From Jeongeupia naejangsanensis (GTDB lineage: Bacteria; Pseudomonadota; Gammaproteobacteria; Burkholderiales; Chitinibacteraceae): a stretch of DNA of 64,000 bases. The notes beneath the pieces are model-generated. The model searched no databases, had not been told where the DNA came from, and saw nothing but the letters and a program-made list of their open reading frames with translations. The stretch is from positions 62,001 through 126,000 of the forward strand of contig NZ_JAESND010000003.1 of NCBI RefSeq assembly GCF_016865585.1, written 5' to 3'. This document shows, in pieces, positions 51,032-60,343 of this stretch. How positions within the stretch are numbered: position 1 is the stretch's first letter; each line of letters starts with the position of its first letter. The position numbers were made by a program, and so were the translations under genes.

Positions 51032-52048
51032 TCAGACGCGCAGCAGCGCGATCTTCAGCGGCGGCTTGCCGTCCGGGCTCGGGAAGTCGGCCTCCGGGGC
51101 AATCCACTCGACATCGCGAATGACCCGGTCGACCTTCTTGGCGCTGCGCTGCATCTGGTCGAGCCAGGCGTCGCGGTCGACCGAGGCGACGTTGTTGCAG
51201 CAGACCAGCGTCCCGCCCTCGGCCGTCGACAGCAGCGCCGGCTTGAACAGCGCCGAGTAATCGTTGACGAGATCGACGACGCCGAAAATGCCCTTCGAGT
51301 AGCGCGGCGGGTCGAGGAAGACCAGATCGAACGCGGTCTTTTCCAGCTTCGGAAACGGCGGCAGGCGCTTGCCCCGCACCACGCGCGGCTGGCCCAAGCC
51401 CGAGTACTGGCGCAGCGCGGCAAAGGCGTCGCACTGCACGTAGCGCAAGGTATGGCCGAGGCCGTTGAGGCGCGAGTTTTCCTTGCCGACCAGCAGGCTC
51501 GATTCGGCGAAATCGACGTTGGTGACCAGCGAGGCGCCGGCCTTGGCCGCGGCGATGCCGATGCCGCAGGTGTAGGCGAACAGGTTGAGCACGTTCTTGC
51601 CCTTGGCTTCCTGCAGCACGCGGCGGCGGCCGGCGCGCAGGTCGAGGAACAGCCACGGGTCCTGCCCGGCATGACGCGCCTGGAAGCGGTAGTTGACGCC
51701 GATTTCCTGCACGATGCGCGGCTCGGTGGCGATCTCCAGCTGCTCGGTCGACAGCTTGTTGGCGACGCGCGAGTTGGGTTGGCTGCGGTCGTTCCAGATC
51801 AGCGGCAGGCCCGGGTAACGGCGGTCGTAGAAGGTCTCGATCGCCTTGAGTTCGTCGGCTTCGAGCGGCTCGTGGAAGCTTTGCGCGAGGATCAGGTCGC
51901 CGTAGCGGTCGACGGTCAGCCCCGGCTCGCCTTCGACGCTGCCGTGGAACAGCCGGTAGGCGTCGGTTTTCTCGCTGTGGAGCTTGGAAATCAGATCGCC
52001 GCGGGCGTCGAGCGCGGCGGCGAGCAGGTCGGTCAGGGCTGAGGACAT
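51032..52048 (-). CDS. Class I SAM-dependent RNA methyltransferase (RlmI-like)
   Basis: This 338-residue protein of the COG1092 group has an N-terminal EEHEE-type region (YRLFHGSVEGEPGLTVDRYG). The methyltransferase domain follows, with LFLDLRAGRRRV, motif I VLNLFAYTCGIGIAAAKAG and the catalytic-region motif FLDPPRYSKG. RlmI methylates C5 of a 23S rRNA cytosine; this protein lacks the N-terminal PUA domain, so its target may differ. ATG 52048 gives the family-length protein; a 19-residue longer frame exists. Confidence 0.85.
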   Translation of the reverse strand: MSSALTDLLAAALDARGDLISKLHSEKTDAYRLFHGSVEGEPGLTVDRYGDLILAQSFHEPLEADELKAIETFYDRRYPGLPLIWNDRSQPNSRVANKLSTEQLEIATEPRIVQEIGVNYRFQARHAGQDPWLFLDLRAGRRRVLQEAKGKNVLNLFAYTCGIGIAAAKAGASLVTNVDFAESSLLVGKENSRLNGLGHTLRYVQCDAFAALRQYSGLGQPRVVRGKRLPPFPKLEKTAFDLVFLDPPRYSKGIFGVVDLVNDYSALFKPALLSTAEGGTLVCCNNVASVDRDAWLDQMQRSAKKVDRVIRDVEWIAPEADFPSPDGKPPLKIALLRV

Positions 52049-52193
52049 GGGGTGATCCGGAAAGAGTGGGGCGGACGGGGCTTGCGCCGCCGATTCACGC
52101 GTCAAACCCGGATGTTAGCAGGCTTGGCGTCCGATACCGCCACGCAGATTCACGACTGCGCTAGCATGGCCGGTTCCGTTCTGAGCAGATGCC

Positions 52194-52562
52194 ATGAACC
52201 ACCGCCGTACGCCGCGCGGCTTCGACCTTGTCGATGCCCTTGTTTTGCTGCTGCTGTGCGCGCTGGCGCCGCTGCTGTGGCGGCACGTCGTGGTGGCTGC
52301 CGTGATGCTTGCCGCCAGTACCGTGGCCTTCGTCTGCTACGGCTACGACAAGTGGCGCGCGCGTGCCGGCGGCTGGCGGGTGAGCGAAGCGATGCTGCAG
52401 ATGCTTGCACTGGCCGGCGGCTGGCCCGGCGCATGGCTGGGCCAGCGGGCGTTTCGCCACAAGACGGGCAAGCCCGGCTTCCGCCGCATCTTTCTGCTGG
52501 CGGCGCTGCTCAACCTGCTGGTGCTCTGGGGGCTGGCCAGCGTCGCTCAGGCCTTGCGATAG
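52194..52562 (+). CDS. DUF1294 membrane protein
   Basis: The 122-residue protein has three or four hydrophobic segments and the DUF1294 core: YGYDKWRARAGGWRVSEAMLQ, LALAGGWPGAWLGQRAFRHK and KPGFRRIF. Full-length relatives often carry a cold-shock domain at the N-terminus; it is absent here. The function is unknown. Its 3' end overlaps the convergent aceK gene by 16 bases. Confidence 0.85.
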   Translation: MNHRRTPRGFDLVDALVLLLLCALAPLLWRHVVVAAVMLAASTVAFVCYGYDKWRARAGGWRVSEAMLQMLALAGGWPGAWLGQRAFRHKTGKPGFRRIFLLAALLNLLVLWGLASVAQALR

Positions 52563-54361
52563 CGCTGTGCAAACCGGAGCGTTTGCGGGTACGGGAAGAA
52601 GTCCTCGAGGATGCCGGCCTGGATGCGCGCCTTGGTCTGTTGCCAGAACGCCGGCTGCAGCAGGTCGGCGTGGTGCTTCATGAACGCCTCGCGCACCGGT
52701 TTCTGGTTCAAGAGGAAGGTGCCGAACTCCTCCGGGTAGACCTCGCCCTTGTGGCCGGTGTACCAGGCCTCGCCGCTCATCTCGAATTCGGGCGTCGGCG
52801 GCGGCGGAATCCGGCGGAAGTCGCAGTCGGTCATGTATTCGATTTCGTCGTAGTCGTAGAACACGACCCGGCCCATCCGGGTAACGCCGAAATTCTTGAA
52901 CAGCATGTCGCCCGGGAAGATGTTGGCAATCGCCAGCTCGCGCAGCGCGTTGCCGTAGTCGCGGACCTTGGCTTCGAGCTCGGCCCCGCCGTGAGTGTCG
53001 AGCCAGACGTTCAGCGGGGTCATCCGGCATTCGATGTAGAGATGGCGGATGACGATGGTGTCGCCGTCCTCCTCGATCATCGACGGCGCCAGCGTGCGCA
53101 ATTCGTCGATCAGCGCCGGATCGAAGCGGTCGCGCGGTAACGCGACGTCCGAGAATTCGAGCGAGTCGGCCATCCGCCCGACCCGGTCATGGCGTTTCAC
53201 CATCAGGTATTTGGCGCGGACGATCTCTCGGTTCACCTCCTTCGGCGGCGGAATCACGTCCTTGATCAGCTTGAACACGAAGGGGAAGGACGGCAGCGTG
53301 AACACGATCATCACCATGCCGCGGATGCCCGGCGCGATCTCGAAGCGGTCGCTGGTGTGGCGCAGGTGGTGGAACAGCTCGCGGTAGAACATCGTCTTGC
53401 CCTGCTTGCCGAGGCCGACCATCGTGTACAGCTCGGCGCGGCTCTTGTCGGGGATCAGCTCGTGCAGGAAGCCGACGTAGGCCGACGGGACTTCCATGTC
53501 GACAAGGAAATAGGCGCGCGACAGCGAGAACAGCGAGCGGATCTGGTCGTGGGCGAACAGCGCCGCGTCGACGAACAGCCGGCCGTCGCGGTTGCGACAG
53601 AGCGGCAGCGCGAACGGCGTTTCGGTATCGCCGTGGACGAAGCGGCCGATGATGTAGGCGGCCTTGTTGCGGAAGAACGGCGAGCCGAGCACCTGGATCT
53701 GTGCGTTGTAGCCGAGTTCGGGCCAATGGCCGAGGTGGCGGTACAGCGCGCGGGCGATGCGGCGGATGTCGCGGTCGAGATCGACGAAGGGCAACTGCCA
53801 GCCGAAATCGCTCAGGATGGTCGCCAGCGTGGCGAACAGGTCGGCGCGCTTCGGGTAGTAGGTCCGGTAGGTCGGCGTATCGGTGGTTTCGATGTATTCG
53901 GTCGATACCGCCGGCCGGTAGAAGATGAAATCGTTGTGGAAGTAGGTCCGGTGCAGGATGCGGCAGCTGACCGAGTTGAAGAAGGTTTCGGCCAGTTCGG
54001 GCTGCTTGTGGTTGACCAGCAGGCCGATGAAGTAGGCCTTGACGCTGGCCCAGACGTCGTCGGGAAGGTGCTCCGCGTCGAACTCGCGTTTCAGCTGCTC
54101 GGACGTTTCGAACACGCGGCTGTCGTAAAAGGCGATCCGGTCGCGCACCGCATCGCGCAATGCCCGGACGTCGCCCGCCTCGAACTGTGCCCGTGCGGCG
54201 CGGCTGGCAGTGCGGAAGCGCTGATAGTGGGCGTTGAAGCCGGCCAGGATGGCGCGGGCCAGCTCGGCGATCTGACGGAATTCCGGAACCGGATCGCCGT
54301 CGTCGGGCTGCGTTGACGGCGGTTCGACGGCTTGCAGGTGGGCGGCATTGCTGGCGGACAT
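52547..54361 (-). CDS. aceK: Isocitrate dehydrogenase kinase/phosphatase AceK
   Basis: The 604-residue bifunctional enzyme phosphorylates and dephosphorylates isocitrate dehydrogenase, switching carbon between the TCA cycle and glyoxylate shunt. Motifs include the ATP-loop segment GIRGMVMIVFTLPSFPFVFK, KDVIPPPKEV, and VVFYDYDEIEYMTDCDFRRI (metal Asp). Its length is at the family norm. The start at 54361 is the first Met of the conserved region. aceA and aceB are not in the window. Confidence 0.95.
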   Translation of the reverse strand: MSASNAAHLQAVEPPSTQPDDGDPVPEFRQIAELARAILAGFNAHYQRFRTASRAARAQFEAGDVRALRDAVRDRIAFYDSRVFETSEQLKREFDAEHLPDDVWASVKAYFIGLLVNHKQPELAETFFNSVSCRILHRTYFHNDFIFYRPAVSTEYIETTDTPTYRTYYPKRADLFATLATILSDFGWQLPFVDLDRDIRRIARALYRHLGHWPELGYNAQIQVLGSPFFRNKAAYIIGRFVHGDTETPFALPLCRNRDGRLFVDAALFAHDQIRSLFSLSRAYFLVDMEVPSAYVGFLHELIPDKSRAELYTMVGLGKQGKTMFYRELFHHLRHTSDRFEIAPGIRGMVMIVFTLPSFPFVFKLIKDVIPPPKEVNREIVRAKYLMVKRHDRVGRMADSLEFSDVALPRDRFDPALIDELRTLAPSMIEEDGDTIVIRHLYIECRMTPLNVWLDTHGGAELEAKVRDYGNALRELAIANIFPGDMLFKNFGVTRMGRVVFYDYDEIEYMTDCDFRRIPPPPTPEFEMSGEAWYTGHKGEVYPEEFGTFLLNQKPVREAFMKHHADLLQPAFWQQTKARIQAGILEDFFPYPQTLRFAQRYRKA

Positions 54362-54515
54362 GGTGGCACACTCGTCAGGGGCACACTTCACTTTACCGCC
54401 AGCGACGCTGCGCTGCGGCACTTTGTGGCAGTGCAGCAGCCACACAGTGACATTAGCCGTGTCGGCGCGTGCCGGTGATCGGGGCCATCCCTGCCGGGGG
54501 CATTTCCATCAGGCG

Positions 54516-54544
54516 TGAAAAAGGCCGGATTGTTGTCCGGCCCT
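54516..54544 (-). terminator. Terminator after the 69-aa gene
   Basis: On the minus strand GGCCGGACA / TCCGGCC is followed by TTTTTC, 35 bases beyond the stop of the small gene. Confidence 0.65.
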
Positions 54545-54578
54545 GGCGCGAAGCAGCAGGGGCTGCTGCCTGCGTGCC

Positions 54579-54788
54579 TTATTCGACGATCGACACGAGG
54601 CTGCTCAGGCTTTCCTCGGTCTTCACGCCCTTCGGCCAGCACACGCTGGCGCGATCGCCGCTGATCTTCAGCACGCGACCGTCGATGCGTTCGACACCGC
54701 CCAGATCGGCCATCCGGTTGACGCGACCGTTGACGACGATATCGCTGTTCTTGCCGGCAAAGAATGCAAACAGGCTGGATACGATCAT
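54579..54788 (-). CDS. Small conserved-looking protein of unknown function
   Basis: The 69-residue protein starts with a short hydrophobic stretch (IVSSLFAFFAG). It continues with IVVNGRVNRMADLGGVERIDGRVLKISGDRASVCWP, reminiscent of a small beta-barrel, and then SLSSLVSIVE. AAGGAG lies nine bases before the ATG, and a terminator follows, both of which support a real gene. An AT-rich region with ACGTAAT repeats lies just upstream. I do not recognise the family. Confidence 0.65.
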   Translation of the reverse strand: MIVSSLFAFFAGKNSDIVVNGRVNRMADLGGVERIDGRVLKISGDRASVCWPKGVKTEESLSSLVSIVE

Positions 54789-54968
54789 GATGGCTGCTCC
54801 TTGTTTATGTAGTGTTACTACGTAATTTACGCTCGAATTTAGGAAATTTCAAATCAGAAACGAGTGTGAATATGTGCATGACATGCCCGGATGCGGCGGT
54901 GCGGGTCGCTTGACGCGGCAGGTAGAATGGAAGGATTAGATGGAATGATCGAAGCAAGGGAGGGCGCG

Positions 54969-56213
54969 ATGGCGTCTGCAGCGAACGTTGCCGTGATCGG
55001 CGGCGGCCCGGCCGGGCTGATGGCCGCCGAACAACTGGCAGCAAACGGCCACCGCGTTGCCGTCTACGACGCGATGCCGTCGTTCGGCCGCAAATTCCTG
55101 CTGGCCGGGATCGGCGGGATGAACATCACCCATTCGGAACCGCTGCCGGCACTGCTCGATCGCTACGCCGAACGCCGCGATACGCTGGCGCCGCTGATCG
55201 AGGCATTCGGCCCCGATGCGCTGCGCGCGTGGATTGCCGGGCTGGGGATCGATACCTTCGTCGGTTCGAGCGGCAAGGTGTTTCCGACCGAAATGAAGGC
55301 CGCACCGCTGCTGCGCGCTTGGCTGGCGCGGCTGCGCGCGGCCGGCGTGGTCTTCCATACCCGCCACCGCTGGACCGGCTGGAACGACGCCGGCGCACTG
55401 GCTTTCGATACGCCGCATGGCGCGATCACGGTCGATGCCGACGCGACGGTGCTGGCGCTCGGCGGCGGCAGCTGGGCACGGCTCGGCTCGGACGGCGCAT
55501 GGGCGCCGTGGCTGCAAGAGATCGGCGCCGAGATTGCGCCGCTGGCGCCAGCCAACTGCGGCTTCGATGCCGGCTGGAGCACCGTGCTGGCGGAGAAGTT
55601 CGCCGGCACGCCGATCAAGAGCGTTGCACTGACCTTCACCGACGCAGCCGGAAAAACCGAAACCCGTCGTGGCGAGTTCGTGCTGACGCAGACCGGGATC
55701 GAGGGCAACCTCGTCTATGCCTTTTCGGCGCGTATCCGCGACGCGATCGCCGCACACGGCGAGGCGACCATCCATCTTGATCTGCTACCCGATTTCACGC
55801 AGGCCAAGGTCGAGGGTGAGGTCGCGCACCCGCGCGGATCACGCTCGATGGCCAGCCATCTGCAAAGCCGGCTGAACCTGAAGGGCGCCAAGGCATCCTT
55901 GCTGCGCGAATGCACCAGCAAGGACGATTTCGCCGATCCGGCCCGGCTGGCGGCCAAGATCAAGGCGCTGCCGGTCACGCTGCTGGCGGCAAGGCCGCTG
56001 GACGAGGCGATCAGCAGCGCCGGCGGCGTGCGCTTCGAATCGCTCGACGGCCGGCTGATGCTCAAGGCCAAACCCGGCGTGTTCTGCGCCGGCGAAATGC
56101 TCGACTGGGAAGCGCCGACCGGCGGTTACCTGCTGACCGCGTGCTTTGCCACTGGCCGCACCGCCGGGCTCGGTGCTGCCGACTGGCTGGCCGCGCAGGG
56201 GAAAAAAGCATGA
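54969..56213 (+). CDS. HI0933-like FAD oxidoreductase (TIGR03862 type)
   Basis: The 414-residue flavoprotein starts with the FAD motif VIGGGPAGLMAAEQLAANG and continues with GRKFLLAGIGGMNITHSEPL, GSSGKVFPTEMKAAPLLRAW and LGGGSWARLGSDG. It ends with FCAGEMLDWEAPTGGYLLTA. This matches the BaiN/HI0933 superfamily, often called TIGR03862 flavoprotein. The activity is unknown. ATG 54969 has GGGAGGG upstream, so upstream Met codons are not needed. Its stop overlaps the following SDR gene. Confidence 0.88.
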   Translation: MASAANVAVIGGGPAGLMAAEQLAANGHRVAVYDAMPSFGRKFLLAGIGGMNITHSEPLPALLDRYAERRDTLAPLIEAFGPDALRAWIAGLGIDTFVGSSGKVFPTEMKAAPLLRAWLARLRAAGVVFHTRHRWTGWNDAGALAFDTPHGAITVDADATVLALGGGSWARLGSDGAWAPWLQEIGAEIAPLAPANCGFDAGWSTVLAEKFAGTPIKSVALTFTDAAGKTETRRGEFVLTQTGIEGNLVYAFSARIRDAIAAHGEATIHLDLLPDFTQAKVEGEVAHPRGSRSMASHLQSRLNLKGAKASLLRECTSKDDFADPARLAAKIKALPVTLLAARPLDEAISSAGGVRFESLDGRLMLKAKPGVFCAGEMLDWEAPTGGYLLTACFATGRTAGLGAADWLAAQGKKA

Positions 56214-56929
56214 ACCGGCTGGCACTGATCACCGGCGGCTCGTACGGCCTTGGCGCCGCACTGGTGGCGCATTACCTGGCCGAAGGCTGGACCGTGCACG
56301 AGTTCTCCCGGTCCGGCCAGGGTTATGCGCACGTGTACGCGGACTTTGCCGATCCGGACGCCACGCTGGCGACGCTCGACACCTGCTTCGCCGAACTTGC
56401 CGGTCAGCCGTGGGGCGAGATCGTGCTGATCAACAACGCCGCGATGCTGACACCGTTGCTGCCGCTGGCGCAGCAGACCGACGCCCAGATCGCAGCCAAC
56501 CTCAACGTCAACGTGATGACGGCGGCGCGGGTCATTGCAGCGTTTCTGCGGCACTTCCAGCAGGTAGCGGCGGTGAAGACCGTGGTGCAGATCTCGTCGG
56601 GCGCCGCGCTGCGTGGCTACGGCAGCTGGTCGCTGTACTGTGCCGGTAAGGCGGCGATCGATCATCTGCTCCGCGCCGTTGCGGTCGAACAGGTCAGCAC
56701 CGAACACCCGGTCACCTGCATCAGTATCGACCCGGACGTGATGGATACGCAGATGCAGGCCGACATCCGCGACACGAGCGAAGCCGATTTCGCCGACGTG
56801 GCGCGCTTCATCGCCCGCAAGGAAGACGGCAAGCTGCGCACGCCGGTGTCGGTGGCGGCCTATGTCGCCGGTGTGATTGCCGGCGGGCCGGAAGGCGGGG
56901 CGCGCTATGACATTGAAGTCATCAGCTGA
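56210..56929 (+). CDS. Short-chain dehydrogenase/reductase
   Basis: The 239-residue SDR has TGGSYGLG at the nucleotide site, INNAAM, a catalytic Ser in QISSGAA and Tyr-x3-Lys in LYCAGKAA. The fold region resembles sepiapterin reductase and YueD-type enzymes (benzil reductase). The ATG overlaps the FAD oxidoreductase stop by four bases, so both flavin and nicotinamide enzymes are made together. Confidence 0.88.
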   Translation: MNRLALITGGSYGLGAALVAHYLAEGWTVHEFSRSGQGYAHVYADFADPDATLATLDTCFAELAGQPWGEIVLINNAAMLTPLLPLAQQTDAQIAANLNVNVMTAARVIAAFLRHFQQVAAVKTVVQISSGAALRGYGSWSLYCAGKAAIDHLLRAVAVEQVSTEHPVTCISIDPDVMDTQMQADIRDTSEADFADVARFIARKEDGKLRTPVSVAAYVAGVIAGGPEGGARYDIEVIS

Positions 56930-56944
56930 GAATGTTTGCGTTGC

Positions 56945-58045
56945 TTATGGCAACGCTTGAACATGTTGTCGCATTGCGCGATCTAGCCTGATCATGGCAT
57001 CGACCATACATTTGTGAATGTCCGGCCATTGGCTTTGCGGCGAGCGATAGCCCCCCTCTGTTTTCAAGCAAATACGGCAGCTCTCACGTTCAGGTAATTC
57101 TTGCCAATCGAGCGGTTCGCCAAAAACACGTTCGATGGTCGCCTGATTTTCCTTGAGCGCATGGAACGCAGCTTTGTTCTTTGCTGCCAGACCCGCGCCA
57201 TAGGCAATATCCAGCTCCACTCGGCCCTGATGTTGTGTCACCGAGTAGGTCAATGCAAAGCCCGTTCTACCGATGCCACTGTTGATCCAGTTATCCGTGC
57301 TCGGCTTTCGCCCTGTATGCAGCGCCGTTTTCTGTTTGGCATGGTCGAGTAGCTCTTCCCAGAATCGATAGCGCAAATCATGTCGTTCGCTGTGCGCTTG
57401 GCGTTCTGCACGTTTTTTCACGCCAATCTGTGTCTGAAACGCACTTGCTTCTGGTAACGGAATGATTTGCTGCACATCCAGCAGCAGCATCTCGTCCAGT
57501 TTGTAGGGTTTCAGCCGGACGCAGCGGATATCGAGTCCGTAATTGTCATTGAGCCACATCACCGTGGTAGTCAGTTCCTTGCTGAAGTCGGCTGATGCCA
57601 GCACGATTCGCGTGGTCTGGGCGAACAGGTCTTCGGCTACATCGTCCCAAGCCAGAAAGTCGAGAATGCGTGCCCTGCCGTCCTCCAGACTCAGTGGAGG
57701 GAGGCTCCGAGCAACATAAGTTTCCAGTAGTTGCTCGAAAGTCATTGCCGAGATCATCGCGGCATAGCGTAGGGCTTGCAGTTCCATATGCCCACCGTCG
57801 TCGGTGCGTTTGAGCTCGACCACGACCAGATTGGCTTCACGATCAAGGCAGAGCAGGTCGATTCGCCGTGCGCTGTCGAGCCAGTCCCCAAATTCTTCGG
57901 CTACGACCAGTAGATCCTCGCCCAACACACCGATATTGCGTTTCAGCTGCTGCTGAATGTGCTGACGCTCGTAAAGGCCTTCATTGCCAAATTGGGTTTC
58001 CATCGCTGGACGTAACGTGTCCTTGGTCAGCTCATAAATCGGCAT
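56945..58045 (-). CDS. Predicted PD-(D/E)xK nuclease with DUF4268 (NucS/DUF91-like)
   Basis: The 366-residue protein has an N-terminal nuclease fold with the catalytic pattern RRIDLLCLDREANLVVVELK (Asp, then Glu-x-Lys), as in NucS/DUF91 endonucleases. Its C-terminal part (about 225-355) fits DUF4268: FWEELLDHAKQK, NWINSGIGRTG, AAFHALKENQATIERVFG. Such proteins occur as solitary accessory genes and near restriction systems; no methylase is present. Its GC content is lower than that of flanking genes, suggesting acquisition. A DNA-defence role is inference. Confidence 0.78.
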   Translation of the reverse strand: MPIYELTKDTLRPAMETQFGNEGLYERQHIQQQLKRNIGVLGEDLLVVAEEFGDWLDSARRIDLLCLDREANLVVVELKRTDDGGHMELQALRYAAMISAMTFEQLLETYVARSLPPLSLEDGRARILDFLAWDDVAEDLFAQTTRIVLASADFSKELTTTVMWLNDNYGLDIRCVRLKPYKLDEMLLLDVQQIIPLPEASAFQTQIGVKKRAERQAHSERHDLRYRFWEELLDHAKQKTALHTGRKPSTDNWINSGIGRTGFALTYSVTQHQGRVELDIAYGAGLAAKNKAAFHALKENQATIERVFGEPLDWQELPERESCRICLKTEGGYRSPQSQWPDIHKCMVDAMIRLDRAMRQHVQALP

Positions 58046-58197
58046 GGTATTCCTTGTGTGGGGTAGTGACCGACAACGCCAGCTTGGCGTTCGCTGTCAC
58101 TCGGGCAAGGCCCCTAAAGCAATGGCCAAAAAAGTCTTGCCGATTTTGCCGGAAAAATCGGTCAACTAGGCGTTAGCGATGGCGCGTTGTGGGGGCT

Positions 58198-58536
58198 TCA
58201 GCGCTGCGGGACGCGCCAGCCCGGATCTGGCTGGGCATCGAGGCCGCGGTCGATCAGGCCGGTCCAGCCAAGGTAGAGCGAGTAGATGTCGGCGCGGTTG
58301 GCGATCTTGCCGTGCAGCACCACGCCGTGGCCTTCGGCCCAGGCGAGCGCTTCGAGTTCGTCGTCGCCTTCGAACAGCACGACGTAGCGGTCGCCGTGGA
58401 AATCGATCAGCGGCCGGTCGGGGCCGAACAGGTCGGCGCGCAGCTGTTTGAGCGTTTGCAGCATGTCGTCGCCGCGCAGGTCGCCGCCTTCGAGGCTGGT
58501 CGAGCCGATCAGTGTGACGATGTGAAAGCGGGCCAT
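58198..58536 (-). CDS. Hypothetical protein, 112 aa
   Basis: The protein begins ARFHIVTLIGSTSLEGGDLR and has an alternating hydrophobic strand pattern (YVVLFEGDDELEALAWAEGH, GVVLHG), likely an alpha/beta fold. I recognise no family. Base composition is normal for the region. It stands alone between the nuclease and slyX genes. Confidence 0.55.
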   Translation of the reverse strand: MARFHIVTLIGSTSLEGGDLRGDDMLQTLKQLRADLFGPDRPLIDFHGDRYVVLFEGDDELEALAWAEGHGVVLHGKIANRADIYSLYLGWTGLIDRGLDAQPDPGWRVPQR

Positions 58537-58651
58537 GATTCGCCTCCGGCGTAAAAGCCCAGTCTAAGCCGCAGCAAAGGCCGGACCTTGCGCGCAGTCA
58601 AATCCGCGCGTTGCGGCGAACCCGGCGCGAAGGCGGGGCGATCGGACCGGA

Positions 58652-58852
58652 TCAGTAATGCGGCGGGATCTCGTCGAGCAGGCTGGCTTGCGAGACCGGG
58701 TCGCCGGTCCGCAACTGTGCCTGCACGCGGCGCAGCTCCTGCGCCAGCAGTTCCAGATCCTGCTGCTGGCGGGCGACGACGCGGTTCAGCTCGTCCAGCA
58801 GGTCGTCCTGCAGGGCAAGGCGGATTTCCAGTTCGGTGATGCGGTCTTCCAT
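58652..58852 (-). CDS. slyX: SlyX protein
   Basis: The 66-residue SlyX has a long coiled-coil helix (ITELEIRLALQDDLLDELNR, VVARQQQDLELLAQELRRV) and the invariant C-terminus EIPPHY. Its function is poorly known. The start at 58852 matches the family. It is divergent from the Hsp70-like gene, with 118 bases between. Confidence 0.93.
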   Translation of the reverse strand: MEDRITELEIRLALQDDLLDELNRVVARQQQDLELLAQELRRVQAQLRTGDPVSQASLLDEIPPHY

Positions 58853-58970
58853 GGCTTTGTTCCGTATAGTCGGCCGCAAGCATAGCGCGTTGCGCGCCAC
58901 CCATCCGGCCTGTTTGACGCTGCGGGCTGACCGGCGTACTGTCGCGGGCCTTTTTTCGCGAGCCACTCCC

Positions 58971-60221
58971 ATGACCTACGCCTGTGGCATCGACTTCGGT
59001 ACGTCCAATTCCACCGCGTCGGTTTATACCGGCGCGGGCGCACGGCTGCTGCCGCTCGAGGACGGCAAGGTGACGCTGCCGTCGGCGGTGTTCTTCAATC
59101 TCGAGGACGACACGCTGGCCTTCGGCCGCGCGGCGCTGGCCGAGTATCTCGAAGGCTACGACGGCCGGCTGATGCGGGCGATGAAGAGCCTGCTCGGTTC
59201 GAGCCTGATCGATGCCGGTACCGAGGTTGGCGGCCGTACGCTGGCGTTCCGCGAGTTGATCGGCCGCTTCATCGGTGAGGTGAAGACGCGGGCACAGGCC
59301 GGTGCCGGGCACGAGTTCGATGCGGTGGTGCTGGGCCGGCCGGTGCGGTTCGTCGACGACAACGATGCCGCCGATGCGCAGGCGGAGACGACGCTGGCGC
59401 AGATCGCCCGCGATCTGGGTTTCAAGGACGTGAGCTTCCAGTTCGAGCCGATCGCCGCCGCGCACGACTACGAACAGCGGATCGAGCGCGAAGAGCTGGT
59501 GCTGGTCGTCGATATCGGCGGCGGTACGTCGGACTTCTCGCTGATCCGGCTTTCGCCCGAACGGCGCGGTAAGGATGACCGCAGCGACGACCTGCTCGGC
59601 AGCGGCGGCGTGCACATCGGTGGTACCGATTTCGACAAGCGCCTGTCGCTGGCGACGGTGATGCCGGAGCTGGGCCTCGGCAGCCTGCTGAAGCGCGGTG
59701 CGGCGTTCCCGAGCAGCGTGTTCTTCCACCTGGCGACGTGGCACACGATCAACTTCGCCTACACGCGCAAGATGCGCCAGACCCTGCACGCGCTGGGCCC
59801 GGACGTGACCGACATGACGCGCTACGACCGGCTGTTCCACGTGATCAACCAGCAATCGGCCCACCATCTGGCGATGCGGGTCGAGGACACCAAGATCGCG
59901 CTGTCCGATGCCGAAACCGTGGCCCTGCATCTGGCCGAAGTCGACGAGGCGCTGGTGCGCGACGTGTCGCGCCAGACCTTCGCCGACGCGATCGCCGACG
60001 AGATCGACCGCGTCGGCCAGTCGGCAATGCAGACGCTGAACCAGGCCGGCGTTGCGGTCGGCGATGTCGACACGCTGTTCTTCACCGGCGGCGCGTCGGC
60101 CGTGCCGGCCTTGCGTGCGGCGATGGCGGCGCTGTTCCCGGCGGCCCGCACTGTCGAGGGCGATGCCTACGGCAGCGTCGGCGCCGGCCTGGCGGTGGTG
60201 GCGCAACAGCGCTACGGCTGA
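58971..60221 (+). CDS. yegD: YegD-like Hsp70-family protein
   Basis: This 416-residue actin/HSP70 ATPase-fold protein lacks the substrate-binding domain of DnaK. Phosphate loops are IDFGTSNSTASVY (phosphate 1) and VVDIGGGTSDFSLI (phosphate 2), and the adenosine motif is FFTGGASAVPALR. Its length agrees with E. coli YegD. The function is unknown, and no DnaJ or GrpE partner is nearby. Confidence 0.92.
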   Translation: MTYACGIDFGTSNSTASVYTGAGARLLPLEDGKVTLPSAVFFNLEDDTLAFGRAALAEYLEGYDGRLMRAMKSLLGSSLIDAGTEVGGRTLAFRELIGRFIGEVKTRAQAGAGHEFDAVVLGRPVRFVDDNDAADAQAETTLAQIARDLGFKDVSFQFEPIAAAHDYEQRIEREELVLVVDIGGGTSDFSLIRLSPERRGKDDRSDDLLGSGGVHIGGTDFDKRLSLATVMPELGLGSLLKRGAAFPSSVFFHLATWHTINFAYTRKMRQTLHALGPDVTDMTRYDRLFHVINQQSAHHLAMRVEDTKIALSDAETVALHLAEVDEALVRDVSRQTFADAIADEIDRVGQSAMQTLNQAGVAVGDVDTLFFTGGASAVPALRAAMAALFPAARTVEGDAYGSVGAGLAVVAQQRYG

Positions 60222-60343
60222 GTTCCCGCCAGCAGGTGTAAAAATCTGCGCGCGGCAAGCGGTTGACGGCTGATCTGGCGCAAGCCGTTATGCCGCCGGG
60301 CGGTTTAGGGTAGTTGCATACTCAACCACCCGAGGGTCGCGCC

